Part shown: positions 1-8,768 of the stretch, piece after piece | Layout: each line of letters opens with the position of its first letter | Position numbering within the stretch: the first letter of the stretch is position 1 | NCBI RefSeq assembly: GCF_000612845.1 | Contig: NZ_CCAT010000062.1 | Span: forward strand, 186,001-250,000 | Length of the DNA stretch: 64,000 nt | Reading direction: 5' to 3' | DNA from: Clostridium ihumii AP5 | GTDB lineage: Bacteria; Bacillota; Clostridia; Clostridiales; Clostridiaceae | Made by a program: the position numbers and the translations under genes | Notes under the pieces: generated by a model | Database searches by the model: none | Told to the model about the DNA's origin: nothing | The model's input: only the letters and a program-made list of their open reading frames with translations

Positions 1-744
1 CAAAGTAATTATAAAATAAATGAAAAAATAATTGATGATGATAATTCAAAGTATATGTTATTAGCACTTAAGAGTTTAAAAGATATTTATGGTGATAAAA
101 AAGTTAAAGAAACATATGAGAAGGTAAAACATATTTTAAAAGACTCTAGTGTAGAAAATATGCTAGAAATTGACCTTTCAGTTATTAATGAAAATGATTA
201 TGTTGTAGAAATTATAGATACACTTAAAAACTCAATACAGAACAACTTTGCTATAACTTTTAATTATACTAATTCTCAAAATAAATCAAGTAAAGTTGAA
301 GCAGATGTTTTGCATGTTTTTTATAGGTGGTATTCATGGTATGTATTTGCTTATAATCGTGACAATAAAAATTTTTGTATGTATAAAATTGTTCGTATAA
401 GAAACCTAACAGTTACTAATGAAAAGTGGTTAAGAAAATATAACATTCAATACGAATTAGAAAAATATGAAACAGAGCGAAATGATAGAAATATAAGTGT
501 TTGCATAGAATATGAGAAAGATATGAAGACTTTAGTAGAAGAATATTTTCCAAATGCAACAACTATGGAATTTAATAATGTAATTACTAGTGAATTTAGT
601 ATGAAAGGAAATGACTTTATGCTATTTTCTATTATACTTGGATTTGGTGATAAAATAAAAGTACTATCACCACCTTCTTTTGCACTTAAAATTCAGAAAC
701 ATCTTGAAAAAACATTAAGAGTTTATAAAAACAGTGACAAATAG
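1..744 (+). CDS. WYL-domain transcriptional regulator, C-terminal part (5' end outside window)
   Basis: The reading frame is open from base 1, so the gene begins upstream and its N-terminal HTH is not visible. The C-terminal part carries a WYL domain: residues reading ADVLHVFYRWYSWYVFAYNR followed by MYKIVRIRNL match the family pattern in which an aromatic W-Y-x core is followed by an R-I strand. WYL proteins of the YafY/DeoR-like class are ligand-responsive transcriptional regulators that bind nucleic acid or nucleotide ligands. The downstream WCX-like extension runs to the stop. A terminator overlaps the stop codon, so this is the last gene of its transcript. The ligand and targets cannot be inferred. 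Confidence 0.8.
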   Translation, partial: QSNYKINEKIIDDDNSKYMLLALKSLKDIYGDKKVKETYEKVKHILKDSSVENMLEIDLSVINENDYVVEIIDTLKNSIQNNFAITFNYTNSQNKSSKVEADVLHVFYRWYSWYVFAYNRDNKNFCMYKIVRIRNLTVTNEKWLRKYNIQYELEKYETERNDRNISVCIEYEKDMKTLVEEYFPNATTMEFNNVITSEFSMKGNDFMLFSIILGFGDKIKVLSPPSFALKIQKHLEKTLRVYKNSDK

Positions 745-758
745 ATGTCACTGTTTTT
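727..758 (+). terminator. Intrinsic terminator of the WYL gene
   Basis: ACAGTGACA pairs with TGTCACTGT around a 6-nt loop and is followed by six T; the flanking A and T runs extend the stem. The stop codon lies in the loop. Confidence 0.9.
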
Positions 759-811
759 TCTATATAATATTTTTGTTAAGAAAATTTATATAAAAGAAGG
801 GAAGTAATTAA

Positions 812-1432
812 ATGAAAAAAATAATATACATTTATGTTTTAGACACTTTAGCAGATTGTGAGATTGGTTATGTTTTGCAAGCAATTAGTATGCAAAATAT
901 GATTAAAGAATCTAAGTACATAATTAAAACTGTTGGTATAAGAAAAGAACCAATTAAGACACTAGGAGGTCTAACATTAATACCAGATATATCAATTACA
1001 GAAATAAATGAAAATGAAATAGCAGCATTATTACTACCTGGTGCAAATACATGGCATGATGAAGAACAAAAACTTATTTTAGAAAAAGCTAATTTATATG
1101 TAAAAAGAGGAATTTTAGTTGCTGCTATATGTGGTGCAACTTTAGCATTAGCTGAATTAGGTATATTAAATAATCATGCACATACAAGTAATTCAATTGA
1201 ATACCTTTCTATGTTCTCAAAAAAATATAAAGGTCAATCTCTATACATAAATGAACTTTCAGTAATAAATGATAATGTAATAACTGCAAGTTCCGCTGGT
1301 TCGCTACTATGGGCAAAACAAATTATTGAATATCTAAATATTTATTCAGCTAAAACAATACAAGCCTGGTACAACTATTACTTAACAGGTGATGCTAAAT
1401 ATTACGTTAAATTAATGTCTAGTTTTGAGTAA
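812..1432 (+). CDS. DJ-1/PfpI family protein (class I glutamine amidotransferase-like)
   Basis: A 206-residue protein with the DJ-1/ThiJ/PfpI fold. The nucleophile elbow is AAICGATLALAE with Cys107, preceded by the LLLPGANTW loop. Length is normal for the family (about 180-210 residues). It resembles Bacillus YdeA/YoaZ-type members, which are poorly characterised; related proteins act as glyoxalase III, deglycase or stress-related hydrolases, so the substrate is not assignable. The ATG follows GAAGGGAAG. It is apparently monocistronic: a terminator precedes it and 206 bp without a clear terminator separate it from the next gene. Confidence 0.8.
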   Translation: MKKIIYIYVLDTLADCEIGYVLQAISMQNMIKESKYIIKTVGIRKEPIKTLGGLTLIPDISITEINENEIAALLLPGANTWHDEEQKLILEKANLYVKRGILVAAICGATLALAELGILNNHAHTSNSIEYLSMFSKKYKGQSLYINELSVINDNVITASSAGSLLWAKQIIEYLNIYSAKTIQAWYNYYLTGDAKYYVKLMSSFE

Positions 1433-1638
1433 ATATCTAAATATAAAAAAGAATTAATATGAACATTTAATTAATCAAAATTAGTGTTATGTTATTAGAA
1501 TTATAAGAGTAGTTATGATATGATTTTTAATAGGATAATTTACTATTAGAAAATAAATTTTTAAATGATAATATGTGTTTTATATAAATAAGAATGAGTA
1601 TAAAAGACACTATAAATAAACTATAAGGGAGATTTTTT

Positions 1639-2658
1639 ATGAATAAGACAATTCATATATGTTTTTCACAATCTTCAAGAGGAAGTTTAAAATATGCTAT
1701 TAATAAAAAAATCATAGAAGGTGAAAAAGTTATATCATTATATGATAATATTTCTGAAGGTCCTATTGAACATTACATAGACGTAGAGAGAAGAATTAGT
1801 TGGTTTGAAGAAACAATTAGTAAAGATGAGTATTATTATGAGAATATTGATGAGCTTAGGAAAAATTATATAGAATTTGAAAATGAAATTTCTAAGATAA
1901 AGGATAACGACATCATATATTTTTGGCATGGACAAAATGCTATTGAAATTTGTGGATTAATGTACACATTAGAATTATTAAAGGATAAATGGAAAAATGT
2001 TTATCTTATAAATGTATCTGATAGGCCTATTGAAGTAAAATATGGCATATACATACCACGATGTACAAGTGAAATTATGCCAGGAAAATTTGGAGAATAT
2101 ATTAAAATAAATAGGAATATAGATGAAGATAAATATATAAAACTATCAACACAATGGAAATCATTAAAAAAAGAAAATTCAAATCTTCGTATTTTTAAAA
2201 AAGGAAAAGTTGAAAATGTAAATGAGGATTATTTTGATGCATTTATATTAAAATATACTCCAAAAGAATTTAAAAAATCAGCAAGAATCATAGGTGAAGT
2301 ACTTGGAAATAGTGAAATTTTAATTTCAGATGTGTATATCTTTTGGAGAGTAAAAGAGCTTATTAAAATGGGAATGATAAGTTACAGAGGAAACTTTGAT
2401 ATTATGAGGGAAATGGAAATAAGTATAACTGAACAAGGATTAGAATATTTAAGAAATTATAATGATGAAATTGAATTTTGGGAAAAAAGAGAAAAAGATG
2501 AAGAAGACGAAAACGAATTTATAGAAGAATATATAAACATGGGCAGGCTTGAAGAAAAGATAAATATAGCAAAGAAACTATTAGATGTATTAGAAATAGA
2601 AGTAATAGCAGAAAAAACAGGATTAACTATAGGTCAAGTGAGAAATTTAAAACGCTAA
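1639..2658 (+). CDS. DUF1835 domain-containing protein
   Basis: A 339-residue protein. The N-terminus (HICFSQSSRGSLKYAI, then SEGPI) matches DUF1835, a domain of unknown function found in Firmicutes, usually followed by a DUF3658-like segment. The middle (about 200-280) looks like a winged-helix fold (DVYIFWRVKELIKMGMISYRG). The end (about 300-339) is a helical segment ending in VIAEKTGLTIGQVRNLKR, resembling the tail of transposase-like RpnC/DUF4351 proteins. Start at ATG after AAGGGAG. No function is known for the family. It stands alone between loosely spaced genes. Confidence 0.7.
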   Translation: MNKTIHICFSQSSRGSLKYAINKKIIEGEKVISLYDNISEGPIEHYIDVERRISWFEETISKDEYYYENIDELRKNYIEFENEISKIKDNDIIYFWHGQNAIEICGLMYTLELLKDKWKNVYLINVSDRPIEVKYGIYIPRCTSEIMPGKFGEYIKINRNIDEDKYIKLSTQWKSLKKENSNLRIFKKGKVENVNEDYFDAFILKYTPKEFKKSARIIGEVLGNSEILISDVYIFWRVKELIKMGMISYRGNFDIMREMEISITEQGLEYLRNYNDEIEFWEKREKDEEDENEFIEEYINMGRLEEKINIAKKLLDVLEIEVIAEKTGLTIGQVRNLKR

Positions 2659-2779
2659 TTTGTGAAAATAATATAAATGTAAGAGTGAAATCTTGCTATA
2701 TACTATAATTAATAAGTGTATTAGAATTTTACTAAAAGGTTATAATCATAAATATAACAATAATTAGGTGGTAGTGATA

Positions 2780-3781
2780 ATGTTAATTCCAGTAAAAATA
2801 CAAAATTCTATAGAAGTTGAAGATGTTGAAATAGAAAATACTAACTTTAAATCTTTAAACTTAAGAGAAGAACATATAGAAGAATTTTTAAGAAAAAATA
2901 TAGATGTTATTTTTCAGGATGAAAGTCTTCTTGTGGTTGGAAAACAAGTTGTGAATAAGGAAAATGGAAGAAGTGATTTAACAGCAGTAGATGAAAATGG
3001 CAATGTTGTGCTTATTGAGATTAAAAGAGATGCTGCGGATATTATACAAAGAAAAGAGGCTTTTGAGTTTCAAGCTATAAGGTATGCTGCAAGTTATGCA
3101 AAAATTAAAACTCAAGATGAATTAGTTGATAAGGTTTTTGGAGCATATATTGAAAAGTATAGAGAAGAATTTGAGCTTGGAGATTTAACAGCTTGCGAAA
3201 AGGCATCAAGAATTTTAAATGATTTTCTTGAAAAGAATAATTCATTAAAGACTTTTAATTTAAAGCAGAGAATAATACTTATAGCATCATCTTTTGATAA
3301 ACAAACATTATCAGCATCTGCTTGGCTTATAGAAAATGGTGTAGATATTAGTTGTTTTCAGTTAAGTCCAATGAAAATAGGACAAGAATATTTTATAGAT
3401 ATAAGTAGAATACTACCTCCGCCATCTTTAGAAGATTTTTATGTTGAGGTGGATAGTAAAAAGATATCAAAATATAAGAGCAAGAGTGACACAGCTATAA
3501 CTAGAACTATACTTCCTGGTATGGATAAGTTATTTCAGTGGGGAATTATCAAAAGTGGAGATATTGTAGTGATTAAAAATAGATACAATTCAGAAGCTAC
3601 AGTTATTGATAGTAAGTATGTTAATTTTAATAATGAAAAACTTACTTTTAATAAATGGGGACAAAAGGTAACAGGCTGGTCTAGCATTAGAATTTATGAC
3701 TGGGCTATGATTAAAGGCAATGATAAAACGCTGCATGAACTACGTGAAGAAAAAATGTTATATCTGGAAAATGAAATATAA
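2780..3781 (+). CDS. NucS/DUF91-like PD-(D/E)xK nuclease with C-terminal RAMA/DUF4357-like domain
   Basis: A 333-residue protein starting at the ATG 8 nt after AGGTGG; an in-frame GTG 12 nt earlier lies inside the ribosome binding site. Residues about 25-190 form a PD-(D/E)xK nuclease core: Asp66 in GRSDLTAV and Glu80-x-Lys82 in VLIEIKRD. The C-terminal segment (about 250-320: LFQWGIIKSGDIVVIKNRYN through VTGWSSIRIYDW) resembles RAMA/DUF4357 modules, which in other proteins accompany restriction enzymes and may read modified DNA. Such stand-alone genes are widespread and their physiological role is unknown; a restriction or repair role is an inference. A strong terminator follows directly. 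Confidence 0.7.
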   Translation: MLIPVKIQNSIEVEDVEIENTNFKSLNLREEHIEEFLRKNIDVIFQDESLLVVGKQVVNKENGRSDLTAVDENGNVVLIEIKRDAADIIQRKEAFEFQAIRYAASYAKIKTQDELVDKVFGAYIEKYREEFELGDLTACEKASRILNDFLEKNNSLKTFNLKQRIILIASSFDKQTLSASAWLIENGVDISCFQLSPMKIGQEYFIDISRILPPPSLEDFYVEVDSKKISKYKSKSDTAITRTILPGMDKLFQWGIIKSGDIVVIKNRYNSEATVIDSKYVNFNNEKLTFNKWGQKVTGWSSIRIYDWAMIKGNDKTLHELREEKMLYLENEI

Positions 3782-3832
3782 AAATAACCTAGCAATTGGA
3801 GTAAAAGGTTTTCTAATTGCTAGGTTATTTTA
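3782..3832 (+). terminator. Intrinsic terminator
   Basis: A 16-bp perfect stem (AAATAACCTAGCAATT with its complement at 3815-3830) starts at the stop codon of the nuclease gene and ends in T-rich sequence. Confidence 0.92.
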
Positions 3833-3937
3833 TTATCTATATTAGATGAATTTGATATTTTATAGGTATAATTGAATAAAATCTTTATCTAAAGATAACT
3901 ATATTATTAAAAAGTTTTATAATATGAGGTAGTATTT

Positions 3938-5719
3938 ATGAAAATAGAAAGTAAAGCTAATAGATTAATTAATGAAAAGTCTCCATATTTGCTTCAACAT
4001 GCTTATAATCCAGTCAATTGGTATTCATGGTGTGATGAAGCTTTTGAAAAGGCAAAAAAAGAAAATAAACCTATATTTTTAAGTATTGGTTACTCTACAT
4101 GTCATTGGTGTCATGTTATGGAACATGAGTGCTTTGAAGATGATGAAGTTGCCAGTAAAATGAATGATAAATTTGTTTGTATTAAGGTTGATAGAGAAGA
4201 ACGACCAGATATTGATAATGTTTATATGACAGTTTGTCAATCTCTAACTGGTGGAGGGGGATGGCCACTAAGTGTTTTTATAACGCCTAATGCTAATCCA
4301 TTTTATGCTGGTACATACTTTCCTAAATATTCTAAATATAATATGCCTGGTTTTCTAGAGATTTTAGATACAATGAGCTTAGAATGGAAAAATAATAGTG
4401 AAAAAATAGAAAAAGCAAGTTTAGAGTTTATGCATGAAATATCAAAAGAATTTGATTCAGAGGAATATAATGAAGATGTTTCTTTTAAAATAGTTGAAGA
4501 TGGTTATGAATTTTGTAAAAAAATCTTTGATGGTGTTTATGGTGGGTTTGGTAAAGAACCTAAATTTCCAACACCTCATAAGTTACTGTTTCTTTTAAAT
4601 TATTATAAGATTACTAGTGAATTAGAAGCACTAAATATGGTTGAAAAAACTTTAGAGGGTATGTATAGAGGAGGTATTTTTGATCATGTAGGATTTGGTT
4701 TTTCTAGATATTCTACTGATGAAAAATGGCTAGTGCCTCATTTTGAAAAAATGCTTTATGATAATGCATTACTTATAATAGCTTATTTAGAGTGTTATAA
4801 ATTAACTAAAAAGGATTTTTATAAGGATGTTGCAATTAAAACTATAGATTATGTTTTAAGAGAACTTAAAGGTAAAGAAAATGGATTTTATTCTGCACAA
4901 GATGCAGATAGTGATGGACATGAAGGAAAGTTTTATGTGTTTAACCCATTAGAAATTTGTGAAGTACTTGGAGATGAGGATGGAAAAAGGTTTAATGACT
5001 ATTTTGATATAACTCCAAGTGGTAATTTTGAAGGAAAAAGCATAGCCAATTTACTATATAATGATAGTTTTGAAAGTAGCAATGAAGAAATTAATAAGTT
5101 AAGAGAAAAGGTATTTAAATACAGAAAAGAAAGAACTAATTTATATACAGATGATAAAATACTTACTTCATGGAATGCTTTAATGATAGTTGCTTTATCA
5201 AAAGCATATAAAATCCTTAAAAATGATATATATTTAAATGCTGCTGAGAATGCAATTGATTTTATAAAAAGAAATTTAATAAATGAAAAAGGTAGGTTAC
5301 TTGCAAGATTTAGAGATGGTGAATCTAAATATTTAGCATATTTAGAGGATTATGCTTTTCTTGTATGGGCATTTATTGAAATGTATGAATCAACTGACAA
5401 AGAAGCTTATTTGAAAGATGCTATAAAATTTACTAATAACATGATTGATAAATTTTGGGACGAAAATAAAGGTGGATTCTTCTTATATGGAAATGATGCA
5501 GAAAAGTTAATTTTAAGACCAAAAGAATTATATGATGGTGCAATTCCGTCAGGTAATTCTGTAGCGGCATACGTGCTTTTAAAATTATCTAAAATTACAC
5601 AAGATGAAAAGCTTAAAGAATATACTAAAAAGCAAATAAGATATTTTTTTGCTACAGCTAATAAGTCACCAATATCATATACAATGTATTTAAATGCAGT
5701 TATAGAGTATTTAAAGTAA
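3938..5719 (+). CDS. Thioredoxin domain-containing protein, YyaL/SSP411 family
   Basis: A 593-residue protein. The N-terminal thioredoxin-like DUF255 domain has the redox pair Cys55-H-W-Cys58 in [12 protein letters not shown] and the family signatures [18 protein letters not shown] and [10 protein letters not shown]. The rest is an (alpha/alpha)6 barrel related to N-acylglucosamine 2-epimerases ([45 protein letters not shown]). The family has no established enzymatic activity; the human homologue is SPATA20. Full-length members are usually about 670-690 residues. This one stops roughly 30-40 residues after the PSGNS motif, so part of the usual C-terminus is missing, but the core motifs are intact and a terminator follows the stop. 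Start at ATG after TGAGGT. Confidence 0.85.
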   Translation: MKIESKANRLINEKSPYLLQHAYNPVNWYSWCDEAFEKAKKENKPIFLSIGYSTCHWCHVMEHECFEDDEVASKMNDKFVCIKVDREERPDIDNVYMTVCQSLTGGGGWPLSVFITPNANPFYAGTYFPKYSKYNMPGFLEILDTMSLEWKNNSEKIEKASLEFMHEISKEFDSEEYNEDVSFKIVEDGYEFCKKIFDGVYGGFGKEPKFPTPHKLLFLLNYYKITSELEALNMVEKTLEGMYRGGIFDHVGFGFSRYSTDEKWLVPHFEKMLYDNALLIIAYLECYKLTKKDFYKDVAIKTIDYVLRELKGKENGFYSAQDADSDGHEGKFYVFNPLEICEVLGDEDGKRFNDYFDITPSGNFEGKSIANLLYNDSFESSNEEINKLREKVFKYRKERTNLYTDDKILTSWNALMIVALSKAYKILKNDIYLNAAENAIDFIKRNLINEKGRLLARFRDGESKYLAYLEDYAFLVWAFIEMYESTDKEAYLKDAIKFTNNMIDKFWDENKGGFFLYGNDAEKLILRPKELYDGAIPSGNSVAAYVLLKLSKITQDEKLKEYTKKQIRYFFATANKSPISYTMYLNAVIEYLK

Positions 5720-5721
5720 TT

Positions 5722-5770
5722 AAAAAAGTTTTAAAATAGAGATTTAAATTCTTTATTTTAAAACTTTTTT
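5722..5770 (+). terminator. Intrinsic terminator after the YyaL-like gene
   Basis: A nearly perfect 19-bp stem (5722-5740 with 5752-5770) ends in a run of six T. Confidence 0.9.
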
Positions 5771-5953
5771 TAGTTGTATAGCAAAACTATAGATTTATAT
5801 TTAATTGTTTTATTACCTTTAGTACATAAAAATCATATAATAAAAATTAAATACTTTTAATTTTGAAAATATTAATTACAACCTTAAGAAATTTGAAAAT
5901 AACTCGAAAATATTATATATAGTAAACGTAAGATTAAAGTATTTTAGTGAGGT

Positions 5954-5980
5954 AAAGGAACTATTTGAAATAGTTCCTTT
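5954..5980 (+). promoter_or_regulatory. Perfect 13-bp-arm palindrome upstream of an unknown membrane protein gene
   Basis: AAAGGAACTATTT, one G, then AAATAGTTCCTTT. It is followed at once by TATAAT (5981-5986), which would place it in the -35/spacer region of a promoter for the gene at 6017 and so favour an operator. It could instead be the terminator of a short upstream transcript, since a T-rich stretch also follows. Confidence 0.5.
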
Positions 5981-6016
5981 TATAATAAATATAAAAATAA
6001 TGAAAGAGGTGACATA

Positions 6017-6664
6017 ATGACTATTATAGATATTGTAAGTAAAGCATATTCCAATAACAGAACAATTTTAAGAGCATTAGAGAATATAAGAGATAATTAC
6101 ACAATATTAGTAAACGATAACTATGAATTAGTTATTGATAGTAAGTATGAGTTAAAAGTTAAAATTCCAAGTTTAACAAAAAGAGATGAATTTGAGTACA
6201 AAGATATTGGAGATTATGATTATCCATTAGTTATGTGTATGAGAATATCTGAATCTGTTGGAGATAAGAGATGTGGTGAAATTTTAAATAAATTTATGGT
6301 ATTATACAAAAGTAAATTAGAAATATATTTTAAAGATTTTGGAGTAATAGATAGATTACTAGGAAAAGTAAAAAAACTTAAATATCACATGGAATATATA
6401 ACATATATGTGTATTGCACTAGGTGTTTTTGGTGGTGGAGCTCTTTGTATTTTCCCAAGTTTTGAGACTATAACTAAACGTATACTAACAGTGGCAATAA
6501 TTATATGTTTTGGAATAGCTATAATAGAACAATTTACAAAAGAAAACAGAGTTAAAAAGATGGTAGATGCACATATTAGTGTAATAAAAACTGATTGGTA
6601 TCAAAGACAACTTCAAAAAGAGCACTCATATATATGCAATTATGTTGGAAAAATAAGAGATTAG
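6017..6664 (+). CDS. Hypothetical two-TM membrane protein
   Basis: A 215-residue protein that I do not recognise. Residues 1-125 are soluble and mixed-charge (helical start DIVSKAYSNNRTILRALENI, then a strand-rich part). Two hydrophobic segments follow at about 127-147 and 154-172, then a basic cytoplasmic-looking tail. There is no signal peptide, so the N-terminal domain is probably cytoplasmic. Start at ATG after AGAGGTGA. It is transcribed alone, with a palindrome before it and a terminator immediately after it. Confidence 0.6.
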   Translation: MTIIDIVSKAYSNNRTILRALENIRDNYTILVNDNYELVIDSKYELKVKIPSLTKRDEFEYKDIGDYDYPLVMCMRISESVGDKRCGEILNKFMVLYKSKLEIYFKDFGVIDRLLGKVKKLKYHMEYITYMCIALGVFGGGALCIFPSFETITKRILTVAIIICFGIAIIEQFTKENRVKKMVDAHISVIKTDWYQRQLQKEHSYICNYVGKIRD

Positions 6665-6666
6665 TA

Positions 6667-6697
6667 AAAGCACCTATATAGGGTGCTTTGTTTTATT
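6667..6697 (+). terminator. Intrinsic terminator
   Basis: AAAGCACC and GGTGCTTT form an 8-bp stem with a 7-nt loop, followed by GTTTTATTTT. Confidence 0.85.
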
Positions 6698-6760
6698 TTA
6701 CAAAAAGAATATTAGATGTTAAAATTATACATAATATTTACATTTTTAAGGGGGACAACA

Positions 6761-7600
6761 ATGAAGAAGATTGGAGTATTTGAATTAATTTTTATAGAAA
6801 TTTTGGTTTGTATATTTACTTTTATTTTATTTGGAATAATTGGTGCTATAACAAACTATAATATTACTCGGTTAGGAGAAAGAATTTTTATAGATTCAAC
6901 TTTAATAATAATTTTATTAATTTATGGAAAGGCAAATAAGAATTCAATTTGTGAAAGATTTAATGATTTCAAAAATAAATTTAATATAAAAGAGATTGTA
7001 TTACTATATATTACATTAGCTGTTTTTTCCTTTGGAAGTAGTACTGTAATTACAGCTATAATATATAAATTTAATCCTCAAAAGGCAATTAAGATTATGA
7101 ATGAAAACCATTATGATATAAATAATGGACTAGAATTAATAGGAGCTATAATTGTTATAGCTATTTTAGCACCTATATTAGAGGAACTAGTATTTAGAAG
7201 AATAATATTTAAGAGTTTTTCTAGAAATATAGGAATAATTTTTGGAGCAATATTATCATCTATAATATTTGGTGCATTACATTTGGATTCAGCAAAGGCA
7301 GGAGCTATGATTTTTGGATTTATAGCATGTATATTATATGAAAAGTATAAAAATATATTAATTCCAATGAGCATCCACATGCTTAATAATACTATTGTAG
7401 CTATATTTAACATTGTAGATTTTTTCAATGGAACCTTAAATAAGAATATAGTAAGTAATATAAATCCTACTAAAGACTTAATAATTGGAAGTACACTTTT
7501 AATTATAGCAAACATAATACTTGGAAAATATATTTATAACAATAGAGAAGTATTTAAGAAAAAAAATAAGACAATAAGTACTGAACAAGTTAACATATGA
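6761..7600 (+). CDS. CPBP family intramembrane glutamic endopeptidase
   Basis: A 279-residue polytopic membrane protein with about seven hydrophobic helices. The start is the ATG six bases after AAGGGGG; an in-frame ATG 45 bp upstream has no ribosome binding site. The CPBP (Abi/CAAX protease) motifs are complete: Glu141-Glu142 with Arg146/147 in ILEELVFRRIIF, His174 in FGALH, and His206 with Asn210 in IHMLNN. Bacterial members are linked to bacteriocin immunity, processing of prenylated or membrane peptides, and signalling; the substrate here is unknown. It is monocistronic and converges on the thioesterase gene. Confidence 0.85.
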   Translation: MKKIGVFELIFIEILVCIFTFILFGIIGAITNYNITRLGERIFIDSTLIIILLIYGKANKNSICERFNDFKNKFNIKEIVLLYITLAVFSFGSSTVITAIIYKFNPQKAIKIMNENHYDINNGLELIGAIIVIAILAPILEELVFRRIIFKSFSRNIGIIFGAILSSIIFGALHLDSAKAGAMIFGFIACILYEKYKNILIPMSIHMLNNTIVAIFNIVDFFNGTLNKNIVSNINPTKDLIIGSTLLIIANIILGKYIYNNREVFKKKNKTISTEQVNI

Positions 7601-7640
7601 ATAAAAATAAATCACCCATTTAGGTGATTTATTTTTATTC
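7599..7640. terminator. Bidirectional terminator between convergent genes
   Basis: An 18-bp perfect stem (7599-7616 with 7623-7640) around a 6-nt loop, with A/T tracts on both sides. It overlaps the stop codons of both the CPBP gene and the thioesterase gene. Confidence 0.92.
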
Positions 7641-8387
7641 ATATTGCTGCCATTCTAATTGTAATTTTGTAAGAAGTTTTCCTTCAGTTGATGTTATTGT
7701 GTGAAGCGTGTTAATTTTATCATTTTCATTTTTTATCACTTCAGTTGAAATATGTATAGTATCTCCATAAGATGTTTCCTTTTTAAATAACACCTTAATA
7801 TTTGATAATCTATAGTTATTCACTATGTCCTCTGGTAATGTGTCAATTGACATCTCAATGTACTTTACATTATTAACATGGTTATTAGAATCAATATCAC
7901 TATATCTTATAGAATATTCTTTAGAATACTGTGCATTTTCAAGTGATATTAAATCATCTAACACAACAGTTTTATCAAATTCACCAGTAATTCCATAGAT
8001 ATCATATTGATCTGGTGTTATTCTAAGAGGACGTCTTTTTTCAGCATCAATTACTATAGCTGTAGAAAAAGCATCTCCTATAATTTTGCCGTCGGAGTTT
8101 TTTATAGTGTAATTTCTATATCCATAGAATTTTTTAATTCCAATAGCCTCAGTATCAACAGTTATCACATCTTTAAATTTAGGATATTCATATATATTTA
8201 TATCATATTTTAGAAGCACCCAAATGCAACTGTTATGAATTATTCCTTCCTTAGTTTCACCTAATGATTCAGATTGTGCAATCACAACATCCCATAAGTA
8301 ATTTAATAATGATGAGAACTTACATTTCATTGTAGAATCTACATCATAAACGTTTACTTTATAGTTTTTTTCAAATCTATTACTCAA
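7635..8387 (-). CDS. Acyl-ACP thioesterase (FatA/FatB-like)
   Basis: A 250-residue double-hotdog thioesterase, normal length for bacterial FAT proteins. It hydrolyses acyl-ACP to release free fatty acids. The N-terminal hotdog carries the W-V-L-x-K-Y-D strand (CIWVLLKYDI). The C-terminal hotdog has the active-site motif D-x-N-N-H-V-N-N (SDIDSNNHVNNVKYIE), with the catalytic Asp, Asn and His seen in plant FatB. The start is a TTG (complement of 8385-8387) about 8 nt after GAGGGGGT. It is transcribed divergently from the riboswitch-controlled amidohydrolase. Confidence 0.88.
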   Translation of the reverse strand: MSNRFEKNYKVNVYDVDSTMKCKFSSLLNYLWDVVIAQSESLGETKEGIIHNSCIWVLLKYDINIYEYPKFKDVITVDTEAIGIKKFYGYRNYTIKNSDGKIIGDAFSTAIVIDAEKRRPLRITPDQYDIYGITGEFDKTVVLDDLISLENAQYSKEYSIRYSDIDSNNHVNNVKYIEMSIDTLPEDIVNNYRLSNIKVLFKKETSYGDTIHISTEVIKNENDKINTLHTITSTEGKLLTKLQLEWQQYE

Positions 8388-8532
8388 AAATATTACCCCC
8401 TCAAAAATACCACTATTATTTTAAAATAACATAATATGAATTTATATTCAATAACTATATTAAAATTGAATTTGTTTAACATAGTTTATAGAGTATAAAA
8501 TTATTTTTTGATTATAAAAAGGAACAAATTAC

Positions 8533-8561
8533 TTGAAAAGTATTAAAAAAGAATATATAAT
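8533..8561 (+). promoter_or_regulatory. SigA-type promoter of the adenine riboswitch transcript
   Basis: TTGAAA (8533-8538), a 17-nt spacer and TATAAT (8556-8561). The predicted start near 8568 lies about 25 nt before the aptamer. Confidence 0.75.
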
Positions 8562-8590
8562 AAATGATAATTTTAATATATTTAAATTTG

Positions 8591-8654
8591 ACTTATATAA
8601 GTTCATAATCGGTTGAACGTTTCTACCAACTACCGTAAATAGTTGATTATAAGT
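8591..8654 (+). promoter_or_regulatory. Adenine-type purine riboswitch aptamer
   Basis: The three-way junction can be drawn completely. P1 is ACTTATA with TATAAGT; P2 is GTTCA/TGAAC with loop TAATCGG; J2/3 contains GTTTCTACC; P3 is AACTA/TAGTT with loop CCGTAAA. The base in J3/1 that pairs with the ligand, equivalent to nucleotide 74 of the xpt aptamer, is U (8647) in GATTATAAG. U predicts adenine, whereas C would predict guanine. The overlap with the following terminator makes this a genetic ON switch in the manner of pbuE: adenine stabilises P1 and prevents terminator formation. Confidence 0.93.
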
Positions 8655-8703
8655 TAATTCTTTTGTGGAGTTAACTTATAATCAGTAATTGCGGTAGTTT
8701 TTT
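8628..8703 (+). terminator. Riboswitch expression platform (ligand-controlled terminator)
   Basis: GATTATAAGTTAA (8645-8657) pairs perfectly with TTAACTTATAATC (8671-8683). An outer stem AACTACCG (8628-8635) with CGGTAGTT (8692-8699) is followed by a T run. The left half uses the 3' strands of P1 and P3, so aptamer and terminator are mutually exclusive. Confidence 0.9.
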
Positions 8704-8768
8704 ATGTAAATTATAAAGTTGATTCTGTAATAAAAAAATAATAAATTTTAGTAAGGTAAGGAGAAATT

